In this document: positions 34,423 through 41,991 of the stretch, piece after piece
Numbering within the stretch: the first letter of the stretch is position 1
Layout of the letters: each line of letters opens with the position of its first letter
Source: Algoriphagus aestuariicola
GTDB lineage: Bacteria; Bacteroidota; Bacteroidia; Cytophagales; Cyclobacteriaceae
Reading direction: 5' to 3'
Length of the DNA: 64,000 nucleotides
NCBI RefSeq assembly: GCF_017254835.1
Contig: NZ_JAFKCW010000003.1
Location: 496,001 to 560,000 of the forward strand
Notes under the pieces: generated by a model
What the model saw: the letters and a program-made list of their open reading frames with translations, nothing else
What the model was told of the DNA's origin: nothing
The model's database searches: none
Position numbers and translations under genes: made by a program

Positions 34423-35016
34423 CTACTTTTTGTATCCAGTCAATCCCAACATTCGGTAGATAGACTGCTGATCCATCTCCCTCACCTCTCCTGATTCGAA
34501 TCCTTCAATTGTAATTTTTTCCATGGCAAACCGCACCAAACGAAGCGTCGGAAATCCAACAGCCGCAGTCATTTTTCGTACCTGCCTATTTTTCCCTTCG
34601 ATCAAAGTCAGCTCAATCCAAGTATCTGGAATTGAAGCACGATATCTAATAGGTGGATTTCGCTCGGGCAATTTCGGCGCAGGATCCAAGATTTTCGCTA
34701 AGGCGGGTTTGGTGTGGTAGTCCTTTCCGTCCACATTGATAGTGACTCCGTCACGAAGCTGCTTCAGGGCCTCTGGAGTCGGGATGCCCTCCACCTGGGC
34801 GTAGTAGGTCCGCTGGTGCCCAAAACGCGGATTGAGCAGGTGGTGGTTGAGCCACTTGTCGTCGGTGATGAGCAGGAGCCCCTCGCTGTCCTTGTCCAAG
34901 CGGCCCACGGGATAGACCTCCCGGGGAAAAGCACCGAGAGAGGCCAGCGTGGGCCCCTCTCCGGTGAATTGTGTCAAAACCCCAAAGGGCTTGTAAATAA
35001 TGAAGTATCTGGCCAA
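34423..35016 (-). CDS. rRNA pseudouridine synthase, RsuA/RluE type, 197 aa
   Basis: RsuA-type pseudouridine synthase lacking the S4 domain, as in RluE. The catalytic motif [12 protein letters not shown] has Asp41 as the nucleophile; YVGRL-type substrate contacts are seen in REVYPVGRL, and the C-terminal [20 protein letters not shown] is the family RNA-binding motif. The length is that of the RluE group. It lies at the distal end of the ars operon, 12 bp past the 58-residue gene, but is unlikely to be functionally linked to arsenic. Confidence 0.9.
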   Translation of the reverse strand: MARYFIIYKPFGVLTQFTGEGPTLASLGAFPREVYPVGRLDKDSEGLLLITDDKWLNHHLLNPRFGHQRTYYAQVEGIPTPEALKQLRDGVTINVDGKDYHTKPALAKILDPAPKLPERNPPIRYRASIPDTWIELTLIEGKNRQVRKMTAAVGFPTLRLVRFAMEKITIEGFESGEVREMDQQSIYRMLGLTGYKK

Positions 35017-35028
35017 ATCGGTAGGATT

Positions 35029-35205
35029 TTAGCTTCCGCAGCCGATGCAGTCAAAATGCGAATCCATGGGCTTCACGCCTTTTAGCTGCATTTCCAGATT
35101 GTGGATTTCATCCCTGGTCTCCATGTCGGCAAACATGTCACCAGTCAATTTTCCTTTCAGTGTCGCAATGGCCTCTTCGAGCGCTTGTTTTTGTTGTTCG
35201 GTCAT
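35029..35205 (-). CDS. Small Cys-containing protein in ars operon, 58 aa
   Basis: Start at ATG 35205 (MTEQQKQALEEAIATLKGKL); the longer frame adds 38 implausible residues. A helical, charged body is followed by the C-terminal tail HFDCIGCGS, a CxxC motif suited to metal or metalloid contact. It lies between the ACR3 gene and the pseudouridine synthase gene on the same strand. Not assignable to a named family; the position makes an arsenic-related role possible. Confidence 0.7.
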   Translation of the reverse strand: MTEQQKQALEEAIATLKGKLTGDMFADMETRDEIHNLEMQLKGVKPMDSHFDCIGCGS

Positions 35206-35325
35206 AAAAGTGCTTGGATTAAGTGATGATTGAGAGGAATGAAAATAGCCAAATCGGTGAAATTGGTTCCTGCCGACGATGTATTTTTTTGGCTCAAATA
35301 TGAAGCCATTCATAGCCAAGGACTT

Positions 35326-36363
35326 TCAGCTTTTCCCTGGATAGTATTTTTTCCTAAGCCAAAAAGCAACCCTCACCAGTAGTATCAACGCAGGCACCTC
35401 CACCAGCGGGCCGATCACCCCAGTGAAGGCCTGGCCGGAATTCAGCCCAAAGACTGCAATCGCCACAGCAATCGCCAGCTCAAAATTGTTGCCCGCCGCC
35501 GTGAAGGCGATGGCGGCATTTTTGTCGTAGCTGGCTCCCATGGCTTTGCTCACAAAGAACCCGATCAAAAACATCAGAGCGAAGTAGATCAGCATGGGAA
35601 CAGCGATGCGCAGCACGTCTCCCGGGATCTCCACGATCGATTCCCCCTTGAGCGAAAACATCAGCACAATCGTCCCAAGCAGAGCGACCAGCGTTATCGG
35701 GGAAATTTTCGGGATAAACACCTTATTGTACCACTTTTCACCCTTGGCTTTCACTAAAACCAACCTACTCAAAATCCCCATCAAAAAGGGAATCCCCAAG
35801 TAAATCGCCACGCTCTCCGCGATCACCCCAACGGATATATCCACGATAGCCCCCTCAAACCCAAAATATGGCGGCAATACGGTGATAAACAGCCAGGCGT
35901 AAAAGCTGTAGAAAAAGACTTGGAAGATGCTGTTGAGAGCTACGAGCCCCGCGCCGTACTCCCGGCTCCCCTCGGCGAGATCATTCCACACCAGCACCAT
36001 CGCAATACATCTAGCCAAGCCGATCAAGATCAATCCAACCATGTATTCTGGGTAATCCCTCAGAAAAATTAAAGCCAAGGCAAACATCAATACTGGCCCA
36101 ATAATCCAGTTGAGCAACAGTGAAATACTCAAAATCTTGGTGTTTCGGAAGATCTTAGGAAGCAATCGGTAATCCACTTTGGCTAAAGGTGGATACATCA
36201 TCAGGATCAGGCCGACGGCGATCGGGATATTGGTCGTCCCTCGGCTGAGAGACTCGATGCGCTCCGCGATGGGAGGGAAAAGATACCCCAACCCCACACC
36301 TATGCCCATCGCCAAGAAAATCCACAGCGTCAGGTTTCTGTCAAGAAAAGAGAGTTTTTTCAT
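35326..36363 (-). CDS. arsB: ACR3-family arsenite efflux pump, 345 aa
   Basis: Inner-membrane arsenite exporter of the ACR3 class (not the classical ArsB class). Ten membrane helices are visible. The conserved Cys119 sits in the helix [14 protein letters not shown], at the position needed for transport in studied ACR3 proteins. ATG at 36363 overlaps the arsC stop (4 bp), so the two are translationally coupled. The arsenate reductase supplies its arsenite substrate. Confidence 0.95.
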   Translation of the reverse strand: MKKLSFLDRNLTLWIFLAMGIGVGLGYLFPPIAERIESLSRGTTNIPIAVGLILMMYPPLAKVDYRLLPKIFRNTKILSISLLLNWIIGPVLMFALALIFLRDYPEYMVGLILIGLARCIAMVLVWNDLAEGSREYGAGLVALNSIFQVFFYSFYAWLFITVLPPYFGFEGAIVDISVGVIAESVAIYLGIPFLMGILSRLVLVKAKGEKWYNKVFIPKISPITLVALLGTIVLMFSLKGESIVEIPGDVLRIAVPMLIYFALMFLIGFFVSKAMGASYDKNAAIAFTAAGNNFELAIAVAIAVFGLNSGQAFTGVIGPLVEVPALILLVRVAFWLRKKYYPGKS

Positions 36364-36995
36364 CCCTTTTTCCGGATTTGGGAAAACACGTAAAGCATCT
36401 CCGAGGCGATCTGCAGGGATCGCTCGTCGTACTTTTCGGACTCCAGCTCCGTGTCGTCAAAGGCCTTCGGATGCTCATAGCGTACCGCGATGCGCTGCTC
36501 CGTGCCGGGGATGAAGGGGCAGTTTTCATCCGCATGGTCGCAGGTCATCACCGCGGCAAACTGCGAGGCTTTGTTGGCCGGGTCGTCAAACAGCTTGGAA
36601 AAGGCCACGATGGGATCGGCTTCATCCGAGTAAAAAAGGAAGTAGGTCGGATTCGATCCGTTTTCTTTGGAACTGACCCGAAAGCCGCTCCGCTTCAGGG
36701 ACTCCACCGCTCTGGAATTGAAGGCCGTCACCTCCACGCCGCCGGAGTAGCTGTTGATGGCAAGTCCATGGAGCTCGGCGGCAGTCTTGGTCCACACTTG
36801 GGAAAACTGGCTGCGGCGGGAGTTGTGCGTGCAGATGAAGTTCAGGTTGATCTCCTGCACTTGGTCGATCTTCTCTTGAACGTATTGGATCAAAGGACTC
36901 AATACACTCTTTCTTTCCTCGGAAATAGGCAATAGCTGGGCTTTGCGAAGCGTCTCTGCAAGCAGGGGAGTGCAGGTCTGGAATTGGTCTAGCAT
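36360..36995 (-). CDS. arsC: Arsenate reductase, low-molecular-weight PTP-type, 211 aa
   Basis: Low-molecular-weight protein-tyrosine-phosphatase fold used by arsenate reductases. The start is the ATG at 36995 ([20 protein letters not shown]). The P-loop C-x5-R is CTHNSRR (Cys55, Arg61). The C-terminal half resembles thioredoxin-coupled ArsC enzymes, with [10 protein letters not shown]. It reduces arsenate to arsenite for the ACR3 pump, overlapping it by 4 bp. Upstream sits DUF6428, separated by a hairpin-containing 80-bp gap. Confidence 0.92.
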   Translation of the reverse strand: MLDQFQTCTPLLAETLRKAQLLPISEERKSVLSPLIQYVQEKIDQVQEINLNFICTHNSRRSQFSQVWTKTAAELHGLAINSYSGGVEVTAFNSRAVESLKRSGFRVSSKENGSNPTYFLFYSDEADPIVAFSKLFDDPANKASQFAAVMTCDHADENCPFIPGTEQRIAVRYEHPKAFDDTELESEKYDERSLQIASEMLYVFSQIRKKG

Positions 36996-37032
36996 GGTAA
37001 TACTGGCGTGGGATTGAGAGTAAAAAGCAGTG

Positions 37033-37064
37033 AGACCGGTCAGGTATCTAAACCTGGTCGGTCT
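37033..37064. repeat. Strong hairpin / REP-like element between DUF6428 and arsC
   Basis: AGACCG + CAGGT (37033-37045) pairs with ACCTG + CGGTCT (37052-37064) with a symmetric GT/GT internal loop. It resembles the family of dispersed Bacteroidota hairpin repeats with AGGT/ACCT cores. Confidence 0.55.
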
Positions 37065-37075
37065 GGCTTGATTGC

Positions 37076-37546
37076 CTAGTTGCAGCAGCCGGAGCCGGGG
37101 GCACAGCTGGATTGGGCATTGAGCTGGGAAAGGCGGATTTTCGGCTTTTCCGAGGGGATACCGCATTGGTCTTTGGCCAGGCAGTCGGTCATCTTGGTGG
37201 TCAGGAGGAAGGCGCTGCCATCATGATCCAGGCCATATTTGCCGATGGTGTCGCCCTGATACTCCACCTCGATCTCCAAATCCGGCATATTCAGCACCCG
37301 TTGAGAGAGCTCAATGATATGCACCAGCTTCTCGGGATGGAGGCGGTGGTCGTAGTCATCGGCATTCCAAAGCTGGAAATTTACCTTTTGCTCCTTGCGG
37401 ACGGTACCTCCGCAGTCGATGAAATGTTTGTCTACCAGCCCGATCTCAGTCACATGGAAGTGGGAGGGCACGAGTTGGCCATTGGGAAGCTGAAAGGAAA
37501 TTGTTTCGGCTTCGGACAGGATTTGTTTTGCTTCGGATAGTTTCAT
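37076..37546 (-). CDS. DUF6428-family protein of the ars operon, 156 aa
   Basis: Contains a polar body (PNGQLVPSHFHVTEIGLVDK), a conserved cysteine FIDCGGTV, and the C-terminal tail SSCAPGSGCCN, which has four cysteines in a tight cluster suited to As(III). DUF6428 proteins are commonly encoded beside arsR and arsC in Bacteroidota. It lies between arsR and arsC with a candidate ArsR site upstream. Role unknown; possibly a metallochaperone or reductase helper. Confidence 0.85.
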   Translation of the reverse strand: MKLSEAKQILSEAETISFQLPNGQLVPSHFHVTEIGLVDKHFIDCGGTVRKEQKVNFQLWNADDYDHRLHPEKLVHIIELSQRVLNMPDLEIEVEYQGDTIGKYGLDHDGSAFLLTTKMTDCLAKDQCGIPSEKPKIRLSQLNAQSSCAPGSGCCN

Positions 37547-37548
37547 GA

Positions 37549-37567
37549 TTTATTGCTTTATTACGAT
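37549..37567. promoter_or_regulatory. Candidate ArsR operator, internal copy
   Basis: TTTATTGCTTTATTACGAT, 17 of 19 identical to the copy upstream of arsR at 37930-37948. It lies just upstream of the DUF6428 start, so it could control an internal promoter. Confidence 0.55.
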
Positions 37568-37585
37568 GGACGGGTTCAAATTTTT

Positions 37586-37918
37586 TTAGCAGGACGAGTC
37601 GCAACAGGCGCTATAGCTCTCAAAGAAGTGTTGAAACAGGCTTTTGAGCTCGTTCCACTTTTCGGCATGGATACAGTAGTTGATTTTGGTCCCCTCGATG
37701 GTGCCCTGAATGATCCCCACTTCCTTCAGCTCCCTGAGGTGCTGGCTGATCGTCGCCTGCGCCAAGCCTATCTCCAAGACCAGATCCCCATTGATGCAAG
37801 ACTTGGTCTTGATCAGGTGATGGAGGATGGCGATGCGCGCCGGATGGGCTATGGCCTTGGCGATCAGGGCCAGCTGATTTTGATCCTCGGTGAAAAGATG
37901 AGATTGGGTTACTCCCAT
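37586..37918 (-). CDS. arsR: ArsR/SmtB-family repressor, 110 aa
   Basis: Winged-helix repressor that releases DNA on binding As(III). The helix-turn-helix includes LAQATISQHLRELKEVGI. Metal-ligand candidates are Cys41, Cys82 and the C-terminal cluster ACCDSSC (Cys105, Cys106, Cys110). This C-terminal arrangement differs from the classical ELCVCDL of E. coli ArsR, as in other type-2/3 ArsR repressors. It is the first gene of the operon; two matched candidate operators lie at 37930-37948 and 37549-37567. Confidence 0.94.
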   Translation of the reverse strand: MGVTQSHLFTEDQNQLALIAKAIAHPARIAILHHLIKTKSCINGDLVLEIGLAQATISQHLRELKEVGIIQGTIEGTKINYCIHAEKWNELKSLFQHFFESYSACCDSSC

Positions 37919-37929
37919 GGTGAAAATTA

Positions 37930-37948
37930 TTTATTGCAATATTACGAT
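37930..37948. promoter_or_regulatory. Candidate ArsR operator upstream of arsR
   Basis: TTTATTGCAATATTACGAT. ATTGCAAT / ATTACGAT forms an imperfect inverted repeat (6 of 8 matched). Lies 12 bp from the arsR start and matches a second copy inside the operon. Confidence 0.6.
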
Positions 37949-38095
37949 ATAAAGAACCAAATTTCCAGATAGCTGTCGAATTTTCCTGGATAAGCACATC
38001 ACTACGTACTGCCACGGATAGCAATTGCAAAGAAGTGGGTATTTCTCATGGACTGAAAAGGCAGGAATTTTATCCTCATCTAACCAGACTACATT

Positions 38096-39145
38096 ATGAA
38101 AAGCATACTTCTAGTACTACTTCTCCTGTTTTTGGAGATAGCACCCACAACAGTGTTGACTGAAAAGGACATGAAAATCACCAGTTTCAACAAGAAAAAC
38201 CAAGGCAGCAAAGCGCCGAAAAAAGTATTTATCCGAAGTTTCAAAGCACTTTTTGAGGTTTTCGAAGAAGCTTCTGCAAAGACTTCCGGGTCAAAAAGTG
38301 AGCGTGCCGACCGCACCACTTTTACTTCAGGCACTTCCACGAGCCTTGGCGTTCAGATTTCTGGAGTTGATGTGGAAGACTTTCAAAAAATGATCGATGA
38401 AGCTTACGCTAGCTATGTTTCACAGTTGACTAGCCAGGGATTCGAAATCCTAAGCGCTGAAGACGCTTTGAAAAATGAATATTTCACGGGATGGACCCTA
38501 GTGAAAGGAGGAGCAAGCTCCGATGCCCAGGCTGCGGGGTTTGTCATGGTTACCCCACAGGATTTCAATTATTTGGTAAAAGGAATGAGCAATGGAGGAA
38601 GGGAAAAATCCGGCGGCGGACTTTTGGACAATACTCCCAAAATGTCAAAAGACCTTGACAATGTCTTTGTAGCAGATGTAAACTTTGTATTTCCTTTTGT
38701 CAACTTGGATGCCGATGCTTCAACCTGGACCAAAGCCACTTCAGTCCGAGCGGATATTGATTACCGCATTGAACCGTTAGTTGATCCGACAGAAAACAAA
38801 AAATCCCTTGCAGGCGGACCCAATCTCTTATCCCAGGTGAGTTTCATGTCCGGATTGGATATTGGAAATAACCCACTTTTTCATGCAAAAGTGGAACCGA
38901 AGAAGGCAGTATCTTTTGAGGGTGTTTTCAAAGACAAAAAGATTTTGGAAGTGACGCAAGCCAAGTCAGAAATGTTTGCCAAAGCGGGCTACACCCAGCT
39001 CGTCATGACCTCTGGTGATCAAAAAACCGTCGCCTCTCATTTCGCTGAGTGCGATCACAATGCCTACGTCCAGGCAGCCTCAGGCTCTATGAAGGACCTA
39101 ATCGATGCAGGTGTGGCCAATTTTTTGGAGATGACAAAAAATTAA
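38096..39145 (+). CDS. Secreted protein of unknown function, 349 aa
   Basis: Signal-peptide-like start MKSILLVLLLLFLEIAPTTV. The body is mixed alpha/beta and soluble (VFIRSFKALFEVFEEASAKT, DFQKMIDEAYASYVSQLTSQ, GFEILSAEDALKNEYFTGW). A stretch around GREKSGGGLLDNTPKMSKD looks disordered. The recurring pattern VEDFQKMIDEAYASYVSQL followed by GFEI suggests a domain that binds or assembles with periplasmic structures, but I cannot assign it. It converges with the NarL-type regulator gene, overlapping it by 4 bp. Confidence 0.75.
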   Translation: MKSILLVLLLLFLEIAPTTVLTEKDMKITSFNKKNQGSKAPKKVFIRSFKALFEVFEEASAKTSGSKSERADRTTFTSGTSTSLGVQISGVDVEDFQKMIDEAYASYVSQLTSQGFEILSAEDALKNEYFTGWTLVKGGASSDAQAAGFVMVTPQDFNYLVKGMSNGGREKSGGGLLDNTPKMSKDLDNVFVADVNFVFPFVNLDADASTWTKATSVRADIDYRIEPLVDPTENKKSLAGGPNLLSQVSFMSGLDIGNNPLFHAKVEPKKAVSFEGVFKDKKILEVTQAKSEMFAKAGYTQLVMTSGDQKTVASHFAECDHNAYVQAASGSMKDLIDAGVANFLEMTKN

Positions 39146-39771
39146 GCCGCTCCTCCAATGAGGTTGTTTACCAATGCAAACTTCAAAAGACCAACTAGCG
39201 AGTTGGTCTTTGTCTTTTGGTAGATATTCTTACGATGGGTCTCTACGGTACGCTCAGAGATAAACAGCCGTTCGCCGATCTCCTTGTTTGAAAGTTCATC
39301 AAAAATCAAGGTTAACACTTCTTTTTCCCGGTCTGTAAGAATCCGCTCGTCTTCCGGAAATCGCATCCGCATGATCAGAATTTTCTGGATTTCTGCACTG
39401 AAATACATCCCCCCTTCAGCTACTTCCCGCAGCGCTTTGAGCAGTTCTTCGTGAGCTGCTTTTTTCAAAACATACCCTTCCGCACCTGTGGAAAGTGCCT
39501 CCTTGACGCGGTAAGGCTCTTCGTGCATACTCAGGAAAATCAGTTTGACTTGGGGGAAAAGGGATTTTACTTTGTGAGCGAAGGCGATTCCACCGATCTC
39601 CGGGATCGAAATATCCGAGATAATTAGGTCGGGAATTTGCTCCCGGACTTTTGCCAGTGCTTCCTCCACTGTACCGGCGATATCCACTTGGCTCACCTCC
39701 GGTTGGTTTTGGATCAAAAATTTCAATCCATCCAATAGAATCCGGTGATCGTCAACAAGCAGAATATTCAT
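39142..39771 (-). CDS. NarL/FixJ-type response regulator, 209 aa
   Basis: N-terminal receiver domain (LLVDDHRILLDGLKFLIQNQ, phospho-acceptor Asp in DLIISDISIPEIGG) and a C-terminal LuxR-type helix-turn-helix (LTDREKEVLTLIFDELSNKE and IGERLFISERTVETHRKNIY). It follows 14 bp behind the sensor kinase gene and is its likely partner. Targets unknown. Confidence 0.95.
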   Translation of the reverse strand: MNILLVDDHRILLDGLKFLIQNQPEVSQVDIAGTVEEALAKVREQIPDLIISDISIPEIGGIAFAHKVKSLFPQVKLIFLSMHEEPYRVKEALSTGAEGYVLKKAAHEELLKALREVAEGGMYFSAEIQKILIMRMRFPEDERILTDREKEVLTLIFDELSNKEIGERLFISERTVETHRKNIYQKTKTNSLVGLLKFALVNNLIGGAA

Positions 39772-39785
39772 CCAAAAGGGTAGGT

Positions 39786-41780
39786 TTAATTGGCTCGGTG
39801 AACATAGGGAAAAGTGACCAAAAGCTTTGTCCCTTGCTGCCCCTCCTGTGTAAAAAGCTCCAGTTTTCCGTTGAGCAGCTCGGCTCGGGTGGTGATATTC
39901 TTCCAGCCATTTCGCTTGCTTTGCTGAAAAATACTGGGATCAAACCCCTTACCGTCATCCAGAATTTGGAGTTTGGCAATTCCCTGATGTTGGGTTAAAA
40001 TCAAGGAAATATGGTTGGATTTGGCGTATTTGAGCACATTGTTGATCCACTCCTGGCAGATACGGAATAAATTGATTTCGACCAGTTCGTCCATTCGATC
40101 AGGAAGATTTTGCGCCTCTATCTCTAGTTTGACCTTTTGGCCCGCATTGATGCGATGGGCCAGGTCATCTAGAGCGCTCTTTAGGCCGAATCGAATCAGT
40201 GTCGCCGGCATAAGGTCATACACGACGTTGCTGATTTCCCTCGACATCTCGTCCAGCACCGAATCTGTGCGGATGACCAACTCTGACTTCAGCTCTTCCT
40301 TGGCTTTTCCACTCTTCAGTTGGGCGACATACATCCGCAAGGCAGAGATATACTGCCCAAATCCGTCATGAAGGTCTTGCGCCATTCTACGTCGTTCCTG
40401 CTCTTGAGATTCGAGTGAGGCTTGGATGTAGGCCTCCTTTATCTTAAGCTCTCGATCCTTGACCAGCAGCTCCTGCTTTCGCTTTGCCCGATTTTGATAG
40501 TAGACAAACGTACCTATCCCCAGAAGGAAAAGCAGCCCAAGCGACGCAAAAGCAAAATAGTTCCTTTGAAGAATAGCATTTTTCTCTTGCAGCTCGGCGG
40601 TTTGGAAAGCGATTTGGTTTTCTTTTTTCTCCAGTTCATACCTCACCTGGAGATCGGTCAATAATTGCGCATTTTCTTGACTAAACACTTGTTTGTTCAG
40701 CGCCTCATATTCGTCGAGGTAGGCATTTCCTTTTTCGAAATCTCCCATTCGGAAATGGATTTTGGCCAAAGTATTTTTCAAAGTCAAAGAATAATTGATC
40801 AATTCCCCGTATTCGTCCAGTATTTCAACTCCTCTTTTGGCAAATTCCTCTGCTTTTTCCACTTGACCCAACATAAGATAAGAAGCTGCTGCGTTACTCA
40901 CGATACTCAATTCCATTTTTGGATCGGGAATAAAGCCATCCGAACTATCCAAAGCTACATTCAACCGAAGTAGTCCTTTTTCAAAATTACCCATCTCCAC
41001 ATACAGGCTTCCTAAATTATCATGAGTTCGATGGAAAAGAACCTTGTTTCCAGATTCTTTGGCATATTCTATAGCTCGATCATAATAACTGATCGCCTCT
41101 TCAAATTGCCCTAAAAGCTTATAGCAAACCCCCAAATTGGCGCAGGAAATTGCCATTCCGTCTTTGTTCTTCAGTTTTTCACGGATTTCCAAGGCTTCCA
41201 GATGATACTTTATCGCCTGTTCAATCAAGTCCAATTCCTGATTTGCAAGTCCGAGATTTGAGATATAATTCACATAATCACCAGGCCTGGCATTGGGGTC
41301 TTTTTGGGCCATGGCAAGTGCCTCCGAAAAATACTCAATCGCCGCGCGGTAGTCGGATGAATTGAGGCGATTCATCCCAAGATTGTTATTGGATCGCTGC
41401 TCAAGAGCCTTCCAGCCTTGTTTTTGGCTTTCCTCCAAGATCTGAGAAAAGATAATCAGGGAGCTGTCGGTCTGTTGGTTTACATCGTAGTAGATACCGA
41501 GATTCTGAAGGATTTCGTAGTAGATGCGGGACTTGCCCACTTCCTTTTCGGCGGTTTCCAGGACTTCCTGGATCTTCACTTTGGCTTGTTGTCCATCACT
41601 GAAAATCATGGAGAAGGTACGCTGCTGAATAGCACGATAGCGAACTGAATCCGAAAGGCTTTGATTTTGAAACACTTGCTCAAGGCTGTCGGATTGGAGT
41701 TGTTGAAATGCCAAGGTGGATTGACATTGGAGTCCAATCCAAAAGAGAATAGAAAGAACAACAAAACGGTACAAGGGCAA
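39786..41780 (-). CDS. TPR-containing sensor histidine kinase (HisKA_3), about 664 aa
   Basis: An N-terminal signal or membrane segment (PLYRFVVLSILFWIGLQCQS) precedes about seven TPR repeats (RAAIEYFSEALAMAQKDPNA, EEAISYYDRAIEYAKESGNK, and others), then a membrane helix (YFAFASLGLLFLLGIGTFVY), a coiled coil, the HisKA_3 dimerisation box (RRMAQDLHDGFGQ, phospho-His) and HATPase_c (DDGKGFD). No ATG starts the frame. A TTG at 41780 gives a proper signal peptide; a TTG at 41882 is possible. This architecture is common in Bacteroidota sensory kinases of unknown signal. The cognate regulator follows directly. Confidence 0.85.
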   Translation of the reverse strand: MPLYRFVVLSILFWIGLQCQSTLAFQQLQSDSLEQVFQNQSLSDSVRYRAIQQRTFSMIFSDGQQAKVKIQEVLETAEKEVGKSRIYYEILQNLGIYYDVNQQTDSSLIIFSQILEESQKQGWKALEQRSNNNLGMNRLNSSDYRAAIEYFSEALAMAQKDPNARPGDYVNYISNLGLANQELDLIEQAIKYHLEALEIREKLKNKDGMAISCANLGVCYKLLGQFEEAISYYDRAIEYAKESGNKVLFHRTHDNLGSLYVEMGNFEKGLLRLNVALDSSDGFIPDPKMELSIVSNAAASYLMLGQVEKAEEFAKRGVEILDEYGELINYSLTLKNTLAKIHFRMGDFEKGNAYLDEYEALNKQVFSQENAQLLTDLQVRYELEKKENQIAFQTAELQEKNAILQRNYFAFASLGLLFLLGIGTFVYYQNRAKRKQELLVKDRELKIKEAYIQASLESQEQERRRMAQDLHDGFGQYISALRMYVAQLKSGKAKEELKSELVIRTDSVLDEMSREISNVVYDLMPATLIRFGLKSALDDLAHRINAGQKVKLEIEAQNLPDRMDELVEINLFRICQEWINNVLKYAKSNHISLILTQHQGIAKLQILDDGKGFDPSIFQQSKRNGWKNITTRAELLNGKLELFTQEGQQGTKLLVTFPYVHRAN

Positions 41781-41910
41781 AAGATTTGAGGTTAAAGTAA
41801 GTGCTCTACCTAACTTTTCAAATTCTTTATATCGAAGAGCCTGCAATTTCACACCAATAAATCTTCCCGGCTGGATCAGCAATTTCCTTCCCCCAAAAGC
41901 CCTTTTCTTC

Positions 41911-41918
41911 TATCTTTG
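41911..41918 (+). promoter_or_regulatory. Candidate -7 promoter element for ileS
   Basis: TATCTTTG matches TAnnTTTG exactly, about 74 bp before the ileS GTG. Confidence 0.45.
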
Positions 41919-41930
41919 TGGCTTGTTTTG

Positions 41931-41960
41931 AGCGGGATGCCAAATATGGCCCCCGCTTTT
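41931..41960 (+). promoter_or_regulatory. Attenuator-like hairpin in ileS leader
   Basis: AGCGGG (41931-41936) pairs with CCCGCT (41952-41957), and inside it GCCA (41939-41942) pairs with TGGC (41947-41950), followed by TTTCTTC. It sits between the candidate promoter and the start codon, 31 bp upstream of GTG. Confidence 0.5.
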
Positions 41961-41991
41961 CTTCACCTACTTGCCCTTAAGAAAGGAAATT

